Positions 24,886 through 36,129 of a stretch of 64,000 nucleotides of DNA are shown here, one piece after another. Below the pieces are notes generated by a model, which saw nothing but the letters and a program-made list of their open reading frames with translations, did no database searches and had not been told where the DNA came from. The first letter of the stretch is position 1. Each line of letters opens with the position of its first letter. The stretch spans positions 15,825,415 to 15,889,414 of the forward strand of contig LS997567.1 of assembly GCA_000469685.2 (NCBI GenBank), given 5' to 3'. Both the position numbers and the translations under genes were made by a program. The stretch comes from Haemonchus contortus. Taxonomy: Eukaryota > Nematoda > Chromadorea > Rhabditida > Trichostrongylidae.

Positions 24886-25595
24886 CTCCTATCCATGAAA
24901 CTAGTTCAATAGAGCGTGATCCATAGTATCGAAATGCGGGGATAAGGCTGACCAATCCTCAGCAGTTATGAAGCTCGGTAGATTACTGGCGCTACTGCGT
25001 ACTATTTGAGCCTTTTAGTCCGGTACGTTGTTCCACCGATATGTCTAAGAATTGCTTCTTAAGCGCGAATCGTTCTAAGAGAGCAGGCCCTTGAGAATAA
25101 TCTCGGAGACTCATTCTCATCGGTCCTGTCTCGGACAGCCAGCAGAATATTCATACCGGTGGCATACCAAACCAGGCAGACCATGATATGAGCAGGCTGA
25201 AGGCCCGTTTATTATTTCCGCTTTTTCTTTTAGCTTCTTGGATTCACTTAGAGAGCACACTATGATTTTGTCGATTGAATCTGGCCACCTTGCTTTGAAA
25301 AGTAAAGTTGAGCATTGTGTAACAGCTGCCCGACCTTCTGAAGGGAAAATGTCGAATTTGCAAGTTCAGGGAAATAGTTTCACCAGACAAGCCTTTTTGA
25401 ACGTGGCGATTAGGCTCGACACAAGCGATAACTAAAGGTGAACATCTAGTCTTACGGTGAAGCAGGTCTTGACTCGCACGCTTGGTCATAGCAACCATTT
25501 GCGCATTTCTTCGATGGTCGATAAGGGATGTGTGCATCGAAATAGGCGTATGCCGTAGAATGAAATACGGTATTCGTGAAAATATGCCTATTTCG
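24886..25595. other. Unassigned intronic sequence
   Basis: Short frames only (for example 25,244-25,612 minus, 25,238-25,435 plus). The minus frame may belong partly to the mariner relic that follows. Nothing else supported. Confidence 0.4.
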
Positions 25596-25599
25596 CACT

Positions 25600-26300
25600 T
25601 TTCGCTGTCCATGAAGTTTCCGCCAAATTTTTAGTCATTTTTGAATAAAAATCTCTAATAGAACAAACCCATTCATCGAGCAATAAATCGTTTATTTAGT
25701 TCACTGTGGGCTCACCATATTCCCGTTCACTTCATTATCCCACTTTCATAGGTTTCAAACTCACCATCGATAAAACCCTTCAGGTTCCCTCTGCAGCCTT
25801 TCGTGAAATCGAACGATTTTGCTTTTTAAGAATTCCGCAGAATTCTTAGCTTGTGGTGGTCTGATGGTGCGATGTCGGGACTACATGGGTCCAAGGTTGG
25901 ACACAGCCGAGCTCCAGCAGTTTTTGTTAAGTGGTCAAAAATACCTGCGGCCTGGAATATCTGGTGGAAGACAACGATTGACCATTTCGGCTTCCGCACC
26001 TGGATTTTGAATTTGGAGTGGTTTGTGACGGCTCACTAGGAGGGCTTCGTGGTCGTTCCCGCTATTGTACTCGACCCACTTTTCGTCTTCCGCTTTCATG
26101 CGTTTTAGGAACGGCACACTTTTGATTCGTCTGAGCAACGAGTCGCGGCAAAGATACCCAACATCATTATCATCAAAAGGCCGAAGGAAACCAAGTTCCG
26201 GCAAATGGTCATGGATGGTTGATTCCAGTTTCCTTTCTCTTATATCAGGAGTAGTGATGTGCTGATTCGTTCCGATTAACATTTAGATTCGGTTTTCAAC
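25600..26300 (-). mobile_element. mariner-type transposase relic
   Basis: The minus frame 26,282-25,935 contains CRDSLLRRIKSVPFLKRM followed by EDEKWVEYN (about 26,090-26,055). A DEKWV-Y block after an LLxR..FL.R stretch is the signature around the first catalytic aspartate of mariner/SETMAR-type transposases. The following part has stops and no clear second or third catalytic motif. No terminal repeats located. The usual transposase is about 340 residues, so this is a partial, dead copy. Confidence 0.55.
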
Positions 26301-28138
26301 TGCTGGTAGTCTCCCTGAGCGTTGCCGATTTTTGAGGGTTAATTAACTCCTTTCGAATTACGCAAATCACTCACGCACTGCACGTTCTTCTAGACATTGT
26401 CTACTCAAATGTCCCAGATCTTCCCGCGGCTTGGGCCGCGTTCTTGCCCTTGCAGTATATGCAAAACATCAGGCTCGGAAATGCATGCGATGGTCCCCAA
26501 TTTTCACATAAGTCCTATATGGAAAGACTTCGAGGAATGTTAACAGAATCCATAAAGGGTATAGAGAGAGATTCACTTTTCCGGAAATACATAACCCTAC
26601 AAGGCTAAGTCCTTGAACTTTGTACAACATTTGTCAAGGTCAGGATGTTCAAAAACTCTCTGTACAATATTTGCTAAAGCCAGAATGTTCAAAAACGGCG
26701 GGAACCTACCGAACAACCCAATATTTTACTAACGTAAGTGTGAAGGCCCTGGCACTTTCCTGTATTTTCGTGCTTGTTGTTGATACTCGATGTTTTGTAT
26801 TGTTGTCTATAAGTTCTTCTTCATCTCTCATTCAGCTCATCGAATCTGAGTTCATTTTATGCCAACTGATAAAGCTTCCAGTCTGCTTTCCGATTTGTAT
26901 CAAAAAAACAGCTTCATGGATTAGTCAGAATTATGACTTTCCGAGCAGTCGTACACATTCGAGGATTCCGCAACCATGAGAACAGCGGCCGTTAGGGGCT
27001 AGTTTCACATAGTATGCAATCGAACATGTGTCCAATCGCGAGATTGGCGGGTTTCGCGAGAAAATGTCACTTTTCGTCCCTTATCTCGTCTACAGACTTC
27101 GGTTGTGGAAACTTTAGGTATTTCGAATTCACTCGTTCAGATGAATCTAAAGAATAAGAGTTGGAAGAGTTGAAGTACAGGTTATCTCGAAAGTACTGAA
27201 CTGCCTGGCAACCTGCCTGGCAATTTTGAGTGAGAGTTTGCACGCGGTCCTGTAATCAATGTCGTGGCTGATTTCATTGATCTAACTGCTCGTCTCTTCG
27301 TCTTTCGATTCCCCTTCCAATTCTTCACTAATGGCCAATCTTCATTAGTGGGATGGAGTCGGATCGGCTTCGTAGCTATCGTTGCGGCTTTCTTTGAGTT
27401 GTAAGATCGTGAACTGATATTATTTTACGGGTTCTTAATGGAGAACCTATTTCGGAACGCTATACTCGCGTTAGAGAAACAACAGTTATTCTGAAGAAAA
27501 GTTTGTCTTATCTGCAGAAGTATTCTAGTTCTGCGTGTTGAAAGCTTCAAAAGCGTACTCCACCCTTTCTGGAATCGTACGTGTATCGCGAACGATCAAC
27601 GCGGACCTTCCAGTTTTCGTATAAATAACCACTCGTGCTTTTGCTGTCGCTTTATTTCACTGACAATCACCTGCAACCATTCCTCAATGACTGATTGTTG
27701 CAATGACTGTTTGATCGCTCTTTTCAGTGGTGAATAGTTCTCAGCTATACGATAACCCAGAGAAACAGAGAATCACTGTTAAAAATAAGTCTTATTGAAA
27801 AGCCTCTATTCATTGCTTTTTCTTGTCAATAAAAAAACTCGTCGAATGAACAAGTACATGTTGAGTGCATATAATGCCAAGAAACCAGCTCTGCAAGAGA
27901 CACTCTCGCTTTATTCTGAGGAAATGTCTATGAATTCAGTATGTGGTCCATTAAGTTGAGCGGATGGTATATTCTGAGTATCCTCGAGCATAGTATATCT
28001 AACTATTTCAAATCCCGATGCTCAGATCGTCACTACATTTACCTTGACGATTTGACTAGATTCGATCAATCAATTTGGCTCGCGATTTCTTAAACAGCCT
28101 TATTTGTTCCGCATTGATTTATTACTCCACTGTCTTAG
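26301..28138. other. Intron sequence without recognised genes
   Basis: AT-rich intron DNA. The only structure seen is a tandem duplication of a 40-bp unit at 26,619-26,698. Short frames such as 26,620-26,979 plus are not conserved to my eye. Confidence 0.5.
26619..26698 (+). repeat. Two tandem 40-bp units
   Basis: TTTGTACAACATTTGTCAAG..GATGTTCAAAAAC is followed directly by a diverged second copy (TCTGTACAATATTTGCTAAA..AATGTTCAAAAAC). Confidence 0.75.
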
Positions 28139-28309
28139 GACCTTGAAGCTGCCAACAAGCGTCTGCGGGAGCACGAACTATTCGGAGGCATCACCATTCT
28201 TCAGGATCTTCAGGAAGAACTGATATCGGTGAAAATGCGAGAGGCCGAGAGTAATTTGGCTGTGAAAGAAATGCGCCAACGTCTGGATGAACTCGAGCAG
28301 TACTGGGCG
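28139..28309 (+). CDS. EVI5: EVI5-like Rab GTPase-activating protein, coiled-coil exon 2
   Basis: A 57-codon exon bounded by the acceptor CTGTCTTAG and the donor GTTCGT. It starts in phase 0 with DLEAANKRLREHEL and contains LQEELISVKMREAESN, VKEMRQRLDELEQYW. This matches the EVI5 heptad block of the form LQEEL..VKxREAEA..LKELRQQVKDLEEHWQ nearly residue for residue, the strongest match in the window. Its start joins in frame to the phase-0 end of the exon at 17,595. The peptide is a charged amphipathic coiled-coil with no membrane segment. In this family it follows the TBC domain and acts in dimerisation or in binding partners of Rab11-related traffic and cytokinesis; that role is inferred from the family. 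The donor GTTCGT is non-optimal. Confidence 0.88.
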
Positions 28310-29965
28310 GTTCGTGCTCGTTCTTTTCTTGCCAATTCTCGTTTTGGGCTACGACTATTCACTCTTCTCAGTAATCTTAAAAAATCGTAGCTTACATAGT
28401 CATGTACCAAAATATCTAAAATCGCATACTTGTCTTTCGAACATCCCGTACCAATCTGCAATATGTATGGACAGCCAGAAAATGTTAACATGTGGGTCCT
28501 CTTCTGCTTATTCAACCAACTACAGTTTCGCAACGAAGAGTAACTTTTTCTGGGCCACAGAAGTTTCTTTTGAACCACCCGGTATACATGGAGGATTACT
28601 TGATACTCATTGAGCTATCCTGAGAATACAAGAAAGTAGAGAAACCATGAGGGAGGGCACTTCCAGGATTTCCAATTGCTGTTCATTATGTGTGAGCAGT
28701 CCGTAGCAATTATCATATATTAGTACTCAGCCCCCATTTATTGCATTCTTATATGAGAGGGCTTCAGTAAACATCGTTCTCACTCTCGTTAAACTATTAT
28801 TACTAATATTATTGGTAGATCTAGTTGTCTATCAGGGTGATTTCGAGTGCAATGAAATTTTCAGGTCTTGTCAGTAAAATCAGTAAAAATTACGGTTTGG
28901 TTTTAACATCTTCGGTCATTTCCAGAAGTACGTTCATGCGCGGATGTCAGATTTTTCATACTCTACATTCAGTAGCGACTCGACTGCTGCTTCAAGCGAA
29001 CCATCATCACCGATACCACTGAACCTTGCACGGTTTGATCTTTTTTAGAGTCGAAAATGGACTAGAAAGGTCTCATGTGTACTGGTTTCAAAGAAACGAA
29101 AACTGAATTCATCGTAAGGCCAGGTCAATAATAATGAGATGCAACAATTGATTTGAGTGACTACAGAAAGGGTAGTACTGCTAACTGGTATGGGAAAGGC
29201 AGCTGATTTTTTTTTCGCAGATTCGAACCCCTTCCCAGAGTGTATAGTTGAAAGCTTCGCCTCTGTCTAAAGTAATTATTGAGAAACGAAAATCTCTCGA
29301 AAATAGATGTCGTAGAGCACACATGATTTTACGAGTAGGTTAGGCTTAACATGCTTGACATGCTCATGAAATGGTTGAAGAGCGATGGGAAGAAGGTTGG
29401 GTAAGAGGCAGCCTGAACTATTCCGATCATACGCTGACTCTATGTGCCAACAACTCGATGTTTCAAGAGTTTATAGAATCAACAACACAATGATCACAAG
29501 TCATTCTTTCTCGTGAGGTCAGGGTTCGAATGATCACCGTTCTGTTGATTTCCATTCCCCGAAAACATTTGGAAATTTACTAGCAATAGCTCAGGACAAA
29601 GGAGATAAATCGCTGGTTTGCACTCTTAAGGGTTACGGTTATGATTTATACCGTAGCAAAAGCTGTGCTGTGCGGAACAGTGAAGACGCGATTCATGTCA
29701 GTTCTTCAGAAGAATGAACTTTTCCGGAGTGTGAAGGGGATACCGCTTTGTTGAACAGTGTGCGTGCTCTATGAACCAAGTGTCACTGATTTGCTCATAT
29801 GAACATCAGCCTAGAAATCGGGTAGCCTGTTGAAGGTGGTCTTAGCAATGCGTGTCATCGATGAGGAATTTTGGGAAAGATGCAGCTTTTATTTATTCAT
29901 TTCCGACCCCGACAGGGTAAAAATATTCAGTACTTACTAGCCCTTAACTTGGTCTCATTCCAGAG
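28310..29965. other. Intron sequence without recognised genes
   Basis: Short frames on both strands over 28,210-28,613 overlap the real exon or its flank. A GAACCACCCGGTATAC end at about 28,574 resembles a Tc1/mariner terminus but no partner end was found. 28,600-29,965 shows nothing else. Confidence 0.45.
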
Positions 29966-29969
29966 TATT

Positions 29970-31722
29970 TTAAAGCAAAAAAACGAGATCAGAAAACACT
30001 TGGCGGTACAGCAAGCTATTCAATTTTGAGAATTCTAGTCTTTCACAATAGCAGGACATAGAAGAGTAGGCGTCCGCGAAGCATCTATGGATCAATATCC
30101 GCGTGAATACCTGTTGAACTTTCTCTGTCTTTTCTCGTAATTTTTTCGTGAAAGGGCTCCAGATTTGAGAGCCGTACTGTAGTACCGGGACGACATAGGC
30201 CTTGTATAGTTTGAAATAGATGGAGTCTTCCGTACTCTGAATATTTATGAGAATGGCAAAAAGAGTTAAAAAAGCTTCCTTTACAGTTAAGGCATTCAAA
30301 CTCAAATCATTTTTGAGATGAATATTCAGGTCACGTGCCATTTCCAGAGTACAAAGTTCGCGATCATCAAAATGATATCTGTAATCAAGGTAGAAAGCAT
30401 CACCACCTCGGAACAGTGAGGTCTTGGCTAGATTGACAGGTATCCCATTGTCACTAGCCCATTCCAACATGCGCAAATAGCTCTATATCATCTGCGTACA
30501 CCTGTTCTTTGATAGCAGTATGTGTCCTGAGCTCAATGGGCACCTTATATGTAGAAGCTAAAAAAAGAAAAGAGGACAGTACACCCCTTGCGCTACTCCA
30601 CTTTGGCGTGCACGACATTTGGAGAAAGGGTTTTCTACTTTCATACATAATTCCCTGTCGCTTAGGCATGAGGAAATCCATGCCAAAAAGAAATCTCGAA
30701 TATCGAGTTCCGAGAGCCTAGTGAGGAGTTTCACGTGATTAACCTCGTCAAAGGGGCGCTAGAGTGATCCTGAATGAAGGGATTTGGAGAGAATCCGTGG
30801 TTTTGGGTATGGCCGTGGCTATGGACTTTTTCCATGTGTGAGAAACTTCTCCGGCGTTAAGTATTGAAAATCATCGAAAACGGCTTATATAATGCACGAG
30901 CACATTTTTTGAACACAGTGAGGTATTCCATCGAATGTGGCAGACATGGAACTCTTGACAATCAGTATCAGTATGGACAAAACTTCATTGGGATAAACAA
31001 AAATATCCTTTTCAGAGGAGGGCGGGATAAAGTATTGTTTGCGAGCGGATATTGTAGAGTTCTCAATTGTGAATACAGATGAATAGAATCTAGCTAATAC
31101 TTCTGCTTTATCATTGTCATTGCGGATCTGATTACCTAATTCATCTTTCGAAACGGGCAATTTAAGGTGTCCTTTGATTTTCGTACTGATAAGCGAAAAT
31201 ACAGCTCTATTCTCGCGACGAGCTGCAGCACGTTTCTCTTTATCAGATAGGATCTCTTCAGATGATAATCTAACTCAAAACATATTCTCTTATACTTTGC
31301 AGATGATGAAGCATCAGTGATAGCCCTGAACATACGCTTTTCTGAGAAAGCAGGTTGGTAATATGTTGCGGGTATCGTTCGTGCCGCTCAGCGGAATGAA
31401 AAACGTATCTAGCTAAATCGGCATGAACAATGCGGCAGAATCTTTAATGCAGATCATCGAGGGGAAGAAAGCCTTCGAAGACTTCCCACCAATCGATGGA
31501 CAAGAAGTACCCAGATGACGCAGTGTAATCGGCAAGAGTAAAATTGAGAAGTGGTATTCTTGGAGGGTTAGTAGCTGGTGCTCGCTCGAAATTGAATGAT
31601 ACGACCATATGGTCTTAAGACAAAAATGGAGGTGTGACTGTAATGTCATTCAAAATAGATGCAAAAGTGAGCACTAAACCTAGGATAGAGGTACCCCGGG
31701 TTGGCTGGGACACATTCTGAAT
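29970..31722 (-). mobile_element. CR1-type LINE, 5'-truncated copy D
   Basis: On the minus strand, from 31,720 down: endonuclease C-terminal sequence (TSILGLVLTFASILNDI, then stop, HMVVSFNFERAP in the continued frame), the endonuclease-RT linker (MFRAITDASSSAKYKRIC at 31,333; DKAEVLARFYSSVFT at about 31,090), and RT palm 30,681-30,454 (VLSSFLFLASTYKVPIEL, QVYADDIELFA). The thumb region 30,476-29,970 ends with YKAYVVPVLQYGSQIWSP and EKVQQVFTRIL. These are the landmarks of the CR1/Jockey group rather than RTE. The box YADD (30,487-30,498) is intact, but stops and frameshifts separate the blocks. The 5' end is cut exactly where the GAA repeat of the palindrome begins. The element is antisense to the EVI5-like gene. 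Confidence 0.8.
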
Positions 31723-31727
31723 CAAAG

Positions 31728-31930
31728 AAGGAGAAGAAGAAAAAAGAAGAAGAAAGAAGAAGAAGAAAGAAGAAGAAGAAAGAAGAAGAAAGAAGAAGAA
31801 AGAAGAAGAAAGAAGAAGAAAGAAGAAGAAGAAGAAAGAAGAAGAAGAAGAAGAAAGAAGAAGAAAGAAGAAGAAAGAAGAAGAAAGAAGAAGAAAGAAG
31901 AAGAAAGAAGAAGAAGAAGAAGAAGAAGAA
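31728..31930 (+). repeat. GAA/AAGAAG repeat at the left edge of the palindrome
   Basis: About 200 bp of GAAGAAGAAAGAAGAAG units. It is the outer part of the inverted repeat, mirrored by TTC repeats at 33,092-33,369. The Lys/Glu- or Phe/Ser-only open frames across it are artefacts of the triplet. Confidence 0.95.
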
Positions 31931-33091
31931 GATCTGCATAGCCCGATTACCAACCTTCCGAATTAACAATAAGGCATACCCCTCAACATCGACATCGCAA
32001 AGCTTCCACTGCAGGCCAATGACCTTAGAAATGGCAAGTTTTCCGGCAGAAAAAGTTGATTGTGTTCCGAGTCTACGTAGCTGTAAGTCTCATGTGATAG
32101 CATAAATCGTGACATGGGGTCTTGCGCGCATCGGCGCTGCCATTCTCTCTGCCCCTTGTATTTTGTGATTTTATTTTTTTCTTCTATTCGCTTTGACTAC
32201 TTCGTTTTCTTGTGATATATTCTATCTTGGCTGACCTTTCCTAGTATCTCATATAAAACTTGATTATAGCAAGTTAGTAGTATTTTAGCTCTGCTCGTTG
32301 CCTGTAATAGTCAATACCCCAGAAAGACCAAAGAATCAATCTGTGCGGTGAATACCGAAAGGGCTAGAGTGAATGCCCAGAGTGTGATCTGGAAACAAAG
32401 GTAAGTGCCATATTTGATGCTTCAAACGTGGAATGCAAAGCTTCGAGCTCTATCGATTAGGGAAAGAGCTGGACTCAACCTCGATTGGTCAAGGCGGTGT
32501 ACCAATGTGCCTCGGAGGGCAACACCACCTTGATCAATCGAGGTTGAGTCTAGCTCTTTCCCTAATCGATAGAGCTCGAAGGTATGCATTCCACGTTTGA
32601 AGCATCAAATATGGCACTTACCTTTGTTTCCAGATCACACTCTGGGCATTCACTCTAGCCCTTTCGGTATTCACCGCACAGATTGATTCTTTGGTCTTCC
32701 TGGGGTATTGACTATTACAGGCAACGAGCAGAGCTAAAAGACTACTAACTTGCTATAATCAAGTTTTATATGAGATACTAGGAAAGGTCAGCCAAGATAG
32801 AATATATCACAAGAAAACGAAGTAGTCAAAGCGAATAGAAGAAAAAAATAAAATCACAAAATACAAGGGGCAGAGAGAATGGCAGCGCCAATGCGCGCAA
32901 GACCCCATGTCACGATTTATGCTATCACATGAGACTTACAGCTACGTAGACTCGGAACACAATCAACTTTTTCTGCCGGAAAACTTGCCATTTCTAAGGT
33001 CATTGACCTGCAGTGGAAGCTTTGCGATGTCGATGTTGAGGGGTATGCCTTATTGTTAATTCGGAAGGTTGGTAATCGGGCTATGCAGATC
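31931..33091. repeat. Long palindrome: two 570-bp arms and a 21-nt loop
   Basis: The left arm 31,931-32,500 is the reverse complement of 32,522-33,091. Matched points at both ends and the middle (31,931/33,091; 32,445/32,577; 32,500/32,522) all sum to 65,022, so there is no net indel along the arms at the points checked. I noticed only a handful of base differences (for example near 32,014, 32,130, 32,280 and 32,437). The loop is 32,501-32,521. The arm sequence is of ordinary complexity, contains no transposase or RT motif I recognise, and carries one strong splice-donor-like site (AAAGGTAAGTG at about 32,397). If transcribed through, as intron RNA of the EVI5-like gene would be, it would fold into a dsRNA stem of about 570 bp. 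Confidence 0.95.
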
Positions 33092-33369
33092 TTCTTCTTC
33101 TTCTTCTTTCTTCTTCTTCTTTCTTCTTCTTCTTTCTTCTTCTTCTTTCTTCTTCTTCTTTCTTCTTCTTCTTCTTCTTCTTCTTCCTTCTTCTACTTTC
33201 TTCTTCTTCTTCTTTCTTCTTCCTTCTTCTTCTTCTTTCTTCTTCTTCTTCTTTCTTCTTCTTTCTTCTTCTTCTTTCTTCTACTTCTTCTTTCTTCTTC
33301 TTCTTTCTTCTTCTTCTTTCTTCTTCTTCTTTCTTCTTCTTCTTCTTCTTTCTTCTTCCTTTTTCTTCG
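33092..33369 (+). repeat. TTC repeat at the right edge of the palindrome
   Basis: About 280 bp of TTCTTCTTCTTTC units, longer than and diverged from its mirror partner at 31,728-31,930. It joins directly to RT C-terminal codons of RTE copy E at 33,370. Confidence 0.95.
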
Positions 33370-35890
33370 AATGGCGGTTCTGTAGATTTTGGATTTGAGA
33401 CGCTCAGGCATCTTGTTATCGCAGAGTAGGCAGTCATCGATCGCCACTTCACGCTGCATTCACGCGAGAATTCGTTTCGGGACCCAGGCTGCAGTCAGTC
33501 GCAATTGCCATTCCAAGACACTTTAATGTTGCTGTCCGTGTGAGCACAGCAGTTGATAGAACCGTGTTCGCTTGAATCAGTGGGCAAGTACTCAGTCTTT
33601 TTGACATTCAGTCTAAACCCGGAACATAGCCAGACGGTCGGACCAGGCTTGCACCTGTTGCTCAAGCTCGCTTTCGTCTTCGTTGGCGAGCATCACGTCA
33701 TCGTCATAAAGAAGAGTCCATGGCGCCGGCTTTTGGAGGTCTCTTCTGACGGTATCCATGACGACAACAAGTAATAGTGGGGATAATGCGAAGCCTTGGT
33801 GTACTCCAGCGGAGATGGAAAAACTTCCCTTTCCTTTCCTTTTCCTATTGCCCGCTACCCTTTGTACTCGGCTCTTTGGGCTAGCGTAAAATATGCGCAT
33901 CCACTCGATGAGTTCTTCGGAAGCGCCATGCTGTCGTAATACATACCATATAACGTCCCGCGGAACGCGATAGAAAGCCTTCTCCGAATCTAGAAAGGCA
34001 GAATGTCCCGATCTTTGTTTCTCGCAAAGCTTTTCTAAGAGAAGGCGAGTGGCGTGTATGGCATCGATGGTGCTACAACGAGCCACGAAATCACACTGGT
34101 TAGTGGTTAGCTCGACGATGTCACGGATACGACCGTGTGCAACTCTCTCAAAGATTGACATGCTGTACGAGAGTGAGCGGATTGAACGGCAGCAAGTGCA
34201 GTCTTCACGCCTGCCCTTCTTCCAGATAAGAATAGTCGTGCTCAGTTGCCAGCTCTCAGGCACCTTTTCTCTGCAGCGACCTGATTGACGAATCCGTCAA
34301 CCACCCTGCTGGATTCCAACCCTTTGATTTTACAAATCCGCCGCTAAGTCTTCAGGACCAGCTTTGCCTGATTTACTCTCTTCTTAGCCGTAATTGTCTC
34401 CCTCACGGTTCTCTTCTGAAGAGGGCCGTATACTGGCGGATCGCAAAGGATGGCGGCATGAGCAAATCCGGCTGTTGAGAAACTGTCGAAGTACTCTCGC
34501 GATCGCTTTGATGTTCGCTTGCGGCCTGTCAGGAGGTGACCGTTCTCGTCATTTACGCTGAAGAACTTTTCTATATCCCTGGTCTGGCGATAGGTGGTCT
34601 TTGCGAGTCGGTAAACATACCGCTCACCATCGCGCGACTCGAGTTTCTCGTTCAGTTCAGCGAAATGTGCTGCCTTCACAGGAGCAATTACTTTCTTAGC
34701 CTCTTTCTTCGCTATCTGATAGCGCTGTCAGTTGTCAACTGTCTTTTCAATAAGAAATGTGTGGTGCTGCTTTTTCTGCTCAACGGCTTTATCCCCGACA
34801 TGGTCCATCCACAGTCATGTTTGCTTATAAAGCTTTCGTCGTCCAGGCTTAGTCATACCGAGCTTTGACCGCGCAACCTGGGTTATGGCTTCCGCAGCTC
34901 CCTTCCAAGTTCCGTTGACAGTCGTTACCGCTAGTAATAGAATGCTGGGAGCGATAGCCGCTTTCTTCTCCTTCCGTCGCCACCACTTGATTCTCGCTCA
35001 TCCACACCTTTCTGCTAATTTCGGCTTCGACGGAGCGATCTTTAACGTGCAAAAAGTGGCTTGTGTTGAGTTGTGACCGTTTCATAGGGAACTGTCTTCG
35101 CGACTGTTACGAGCCCCTGTTTGCGGTGCCTGACAAGGACAAAATCAATTTGTGTTCTGTTCTCAGCGCCCGTTATAGAAGTGATGAGATGAAAGTCACG
35201 TTTACGGAATTTCGTGTTTACAATGGCGAGATTATGCGAGTCTGCATATTCGAAATGTCGCTCGTCATCAGTAGTACGTGACCCATATCCAAAACCACCA
35301 TGACAGCTATAGCCGTCTTTGGTAGCGCCTACATGATCATTGAGGTCACCCGCGACAACTATTGCTTTTTTAACGGCACATCAGCTGTCTTTTCTTCGAG
35401 CAGGTTCCAGAAGTTGTCTTTTCTTTGTTCGGAGCATCCAGACTGTGGAGCATACGCTGAGAAGAAATGGTATTCTTGGCGTTCGATGACTACAATGATC
35501 TTCATTGAGCGGTGATCGAAGCGCTTCGCGCCCACTATCGAATCACGGAATCTTTCGGAGAGAATTATGCCAACGCCGTCGGTGGTTTTGAGACCACCAC
35601 AGAGAACGGCTTTGATGCCGTGGCCAATGTCCCTCGACCTGCAGCAGGCCCACCCCTTTTCCTGCACGGCACAGATATCAATTCGCCGACGCTCTAGAGC
35701 TTCTGCTAACTCATACGAGCGCCCAATCAACGTGCCAACATTTAACGTCGCAACGCGAGTCTTCCGTACGCCGCGGGACTCTTGAACTAGCCTAGTTGCC
35801 CCCCCCGATGCCGTCCTCGCACCGGAGACCCTTGCATACTTCTCACACTCACCGGGCCTCGCGAGTGCGCGTCGGCTCCCGCGGACGCCG
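33370..35890 (-). mobile_element. RTE-type non-LTR retrotransposon copy E, 3'-truncated
   Basis: Minus strand from 35,730: endonuclease (RRRIDICAVQEKGWACC; HFFSAYAPQSG; about 35,340 VAGDLNDHVGATKDGY), linker and RT fingers 34,679-34,344 (YVYRLAKTTYRQTRDIEKF), and RT core 34,263-33,613 (MPESWQLSTTILIWKK, TTNQCDFVARCSTIDAIHAT, SAGVHQGFALSPLLLVVV). The palm box reads YDDD (33,697-33,708) where family members usually have YADD. The thumb continues in another frame (CDNKMPERLKSKIYRTAIR) and stops at the TTC repeat. This family differs from copies B and C (different linker and RT wording). Stops and frameshifts between all blocks make it inactive. The 5' end near 35,890 carries a GC-rich leader. 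Confidence 0.85.
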
Positions 35891-36125
35891 TAGCATCACA
35901 TCGAAATTCTTTAAGTGACATAAACATTTTTTATGAGAAGTGGGTGTTCGTATGCCAGCCTTTCACGGGGGCCCTGCCGCCTGCATTCGAATGTCCGCCA
36001 TCAGCTCAGCCCACGAAGTGAGCAGTTCCCAGTGGTGCCCCTTGGAGGAACGGACATCACCACCAAGAGCCTTCGAAAGTATCGTTTCTTATCATCTGTT
36101 TTTAGACTCTCTGTTTTCCTATTCC
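35891..36125. other. Short spacer, GC-rich, unassigned
   Basis: Between two RTE copies. Contains no motif I can name. Confidence 0.3.
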
Positions 36126-36129
36126 TATC

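Noticed and set aside
31931..33091. Palindrome as a simple long-read hairpin artefact
   Set aside because: The two flanks differ in sequence (CR1 on one side, RTE on the other), the simple-repeat arms differ in length and the arms carry a few real differences. A chimeric read would normally mirror the flanks too. It still needs raw-read confirmation.
31615..33459. Lys/Glu/Arg-rich or Ser/Phe/Leu-rich frames across the GAA/TTC tracts
   Set aside because: They are translations of the GAA/TTC triplet repeat. Only the ends of some frames (RTE codons right of 33,370) are meaningful.
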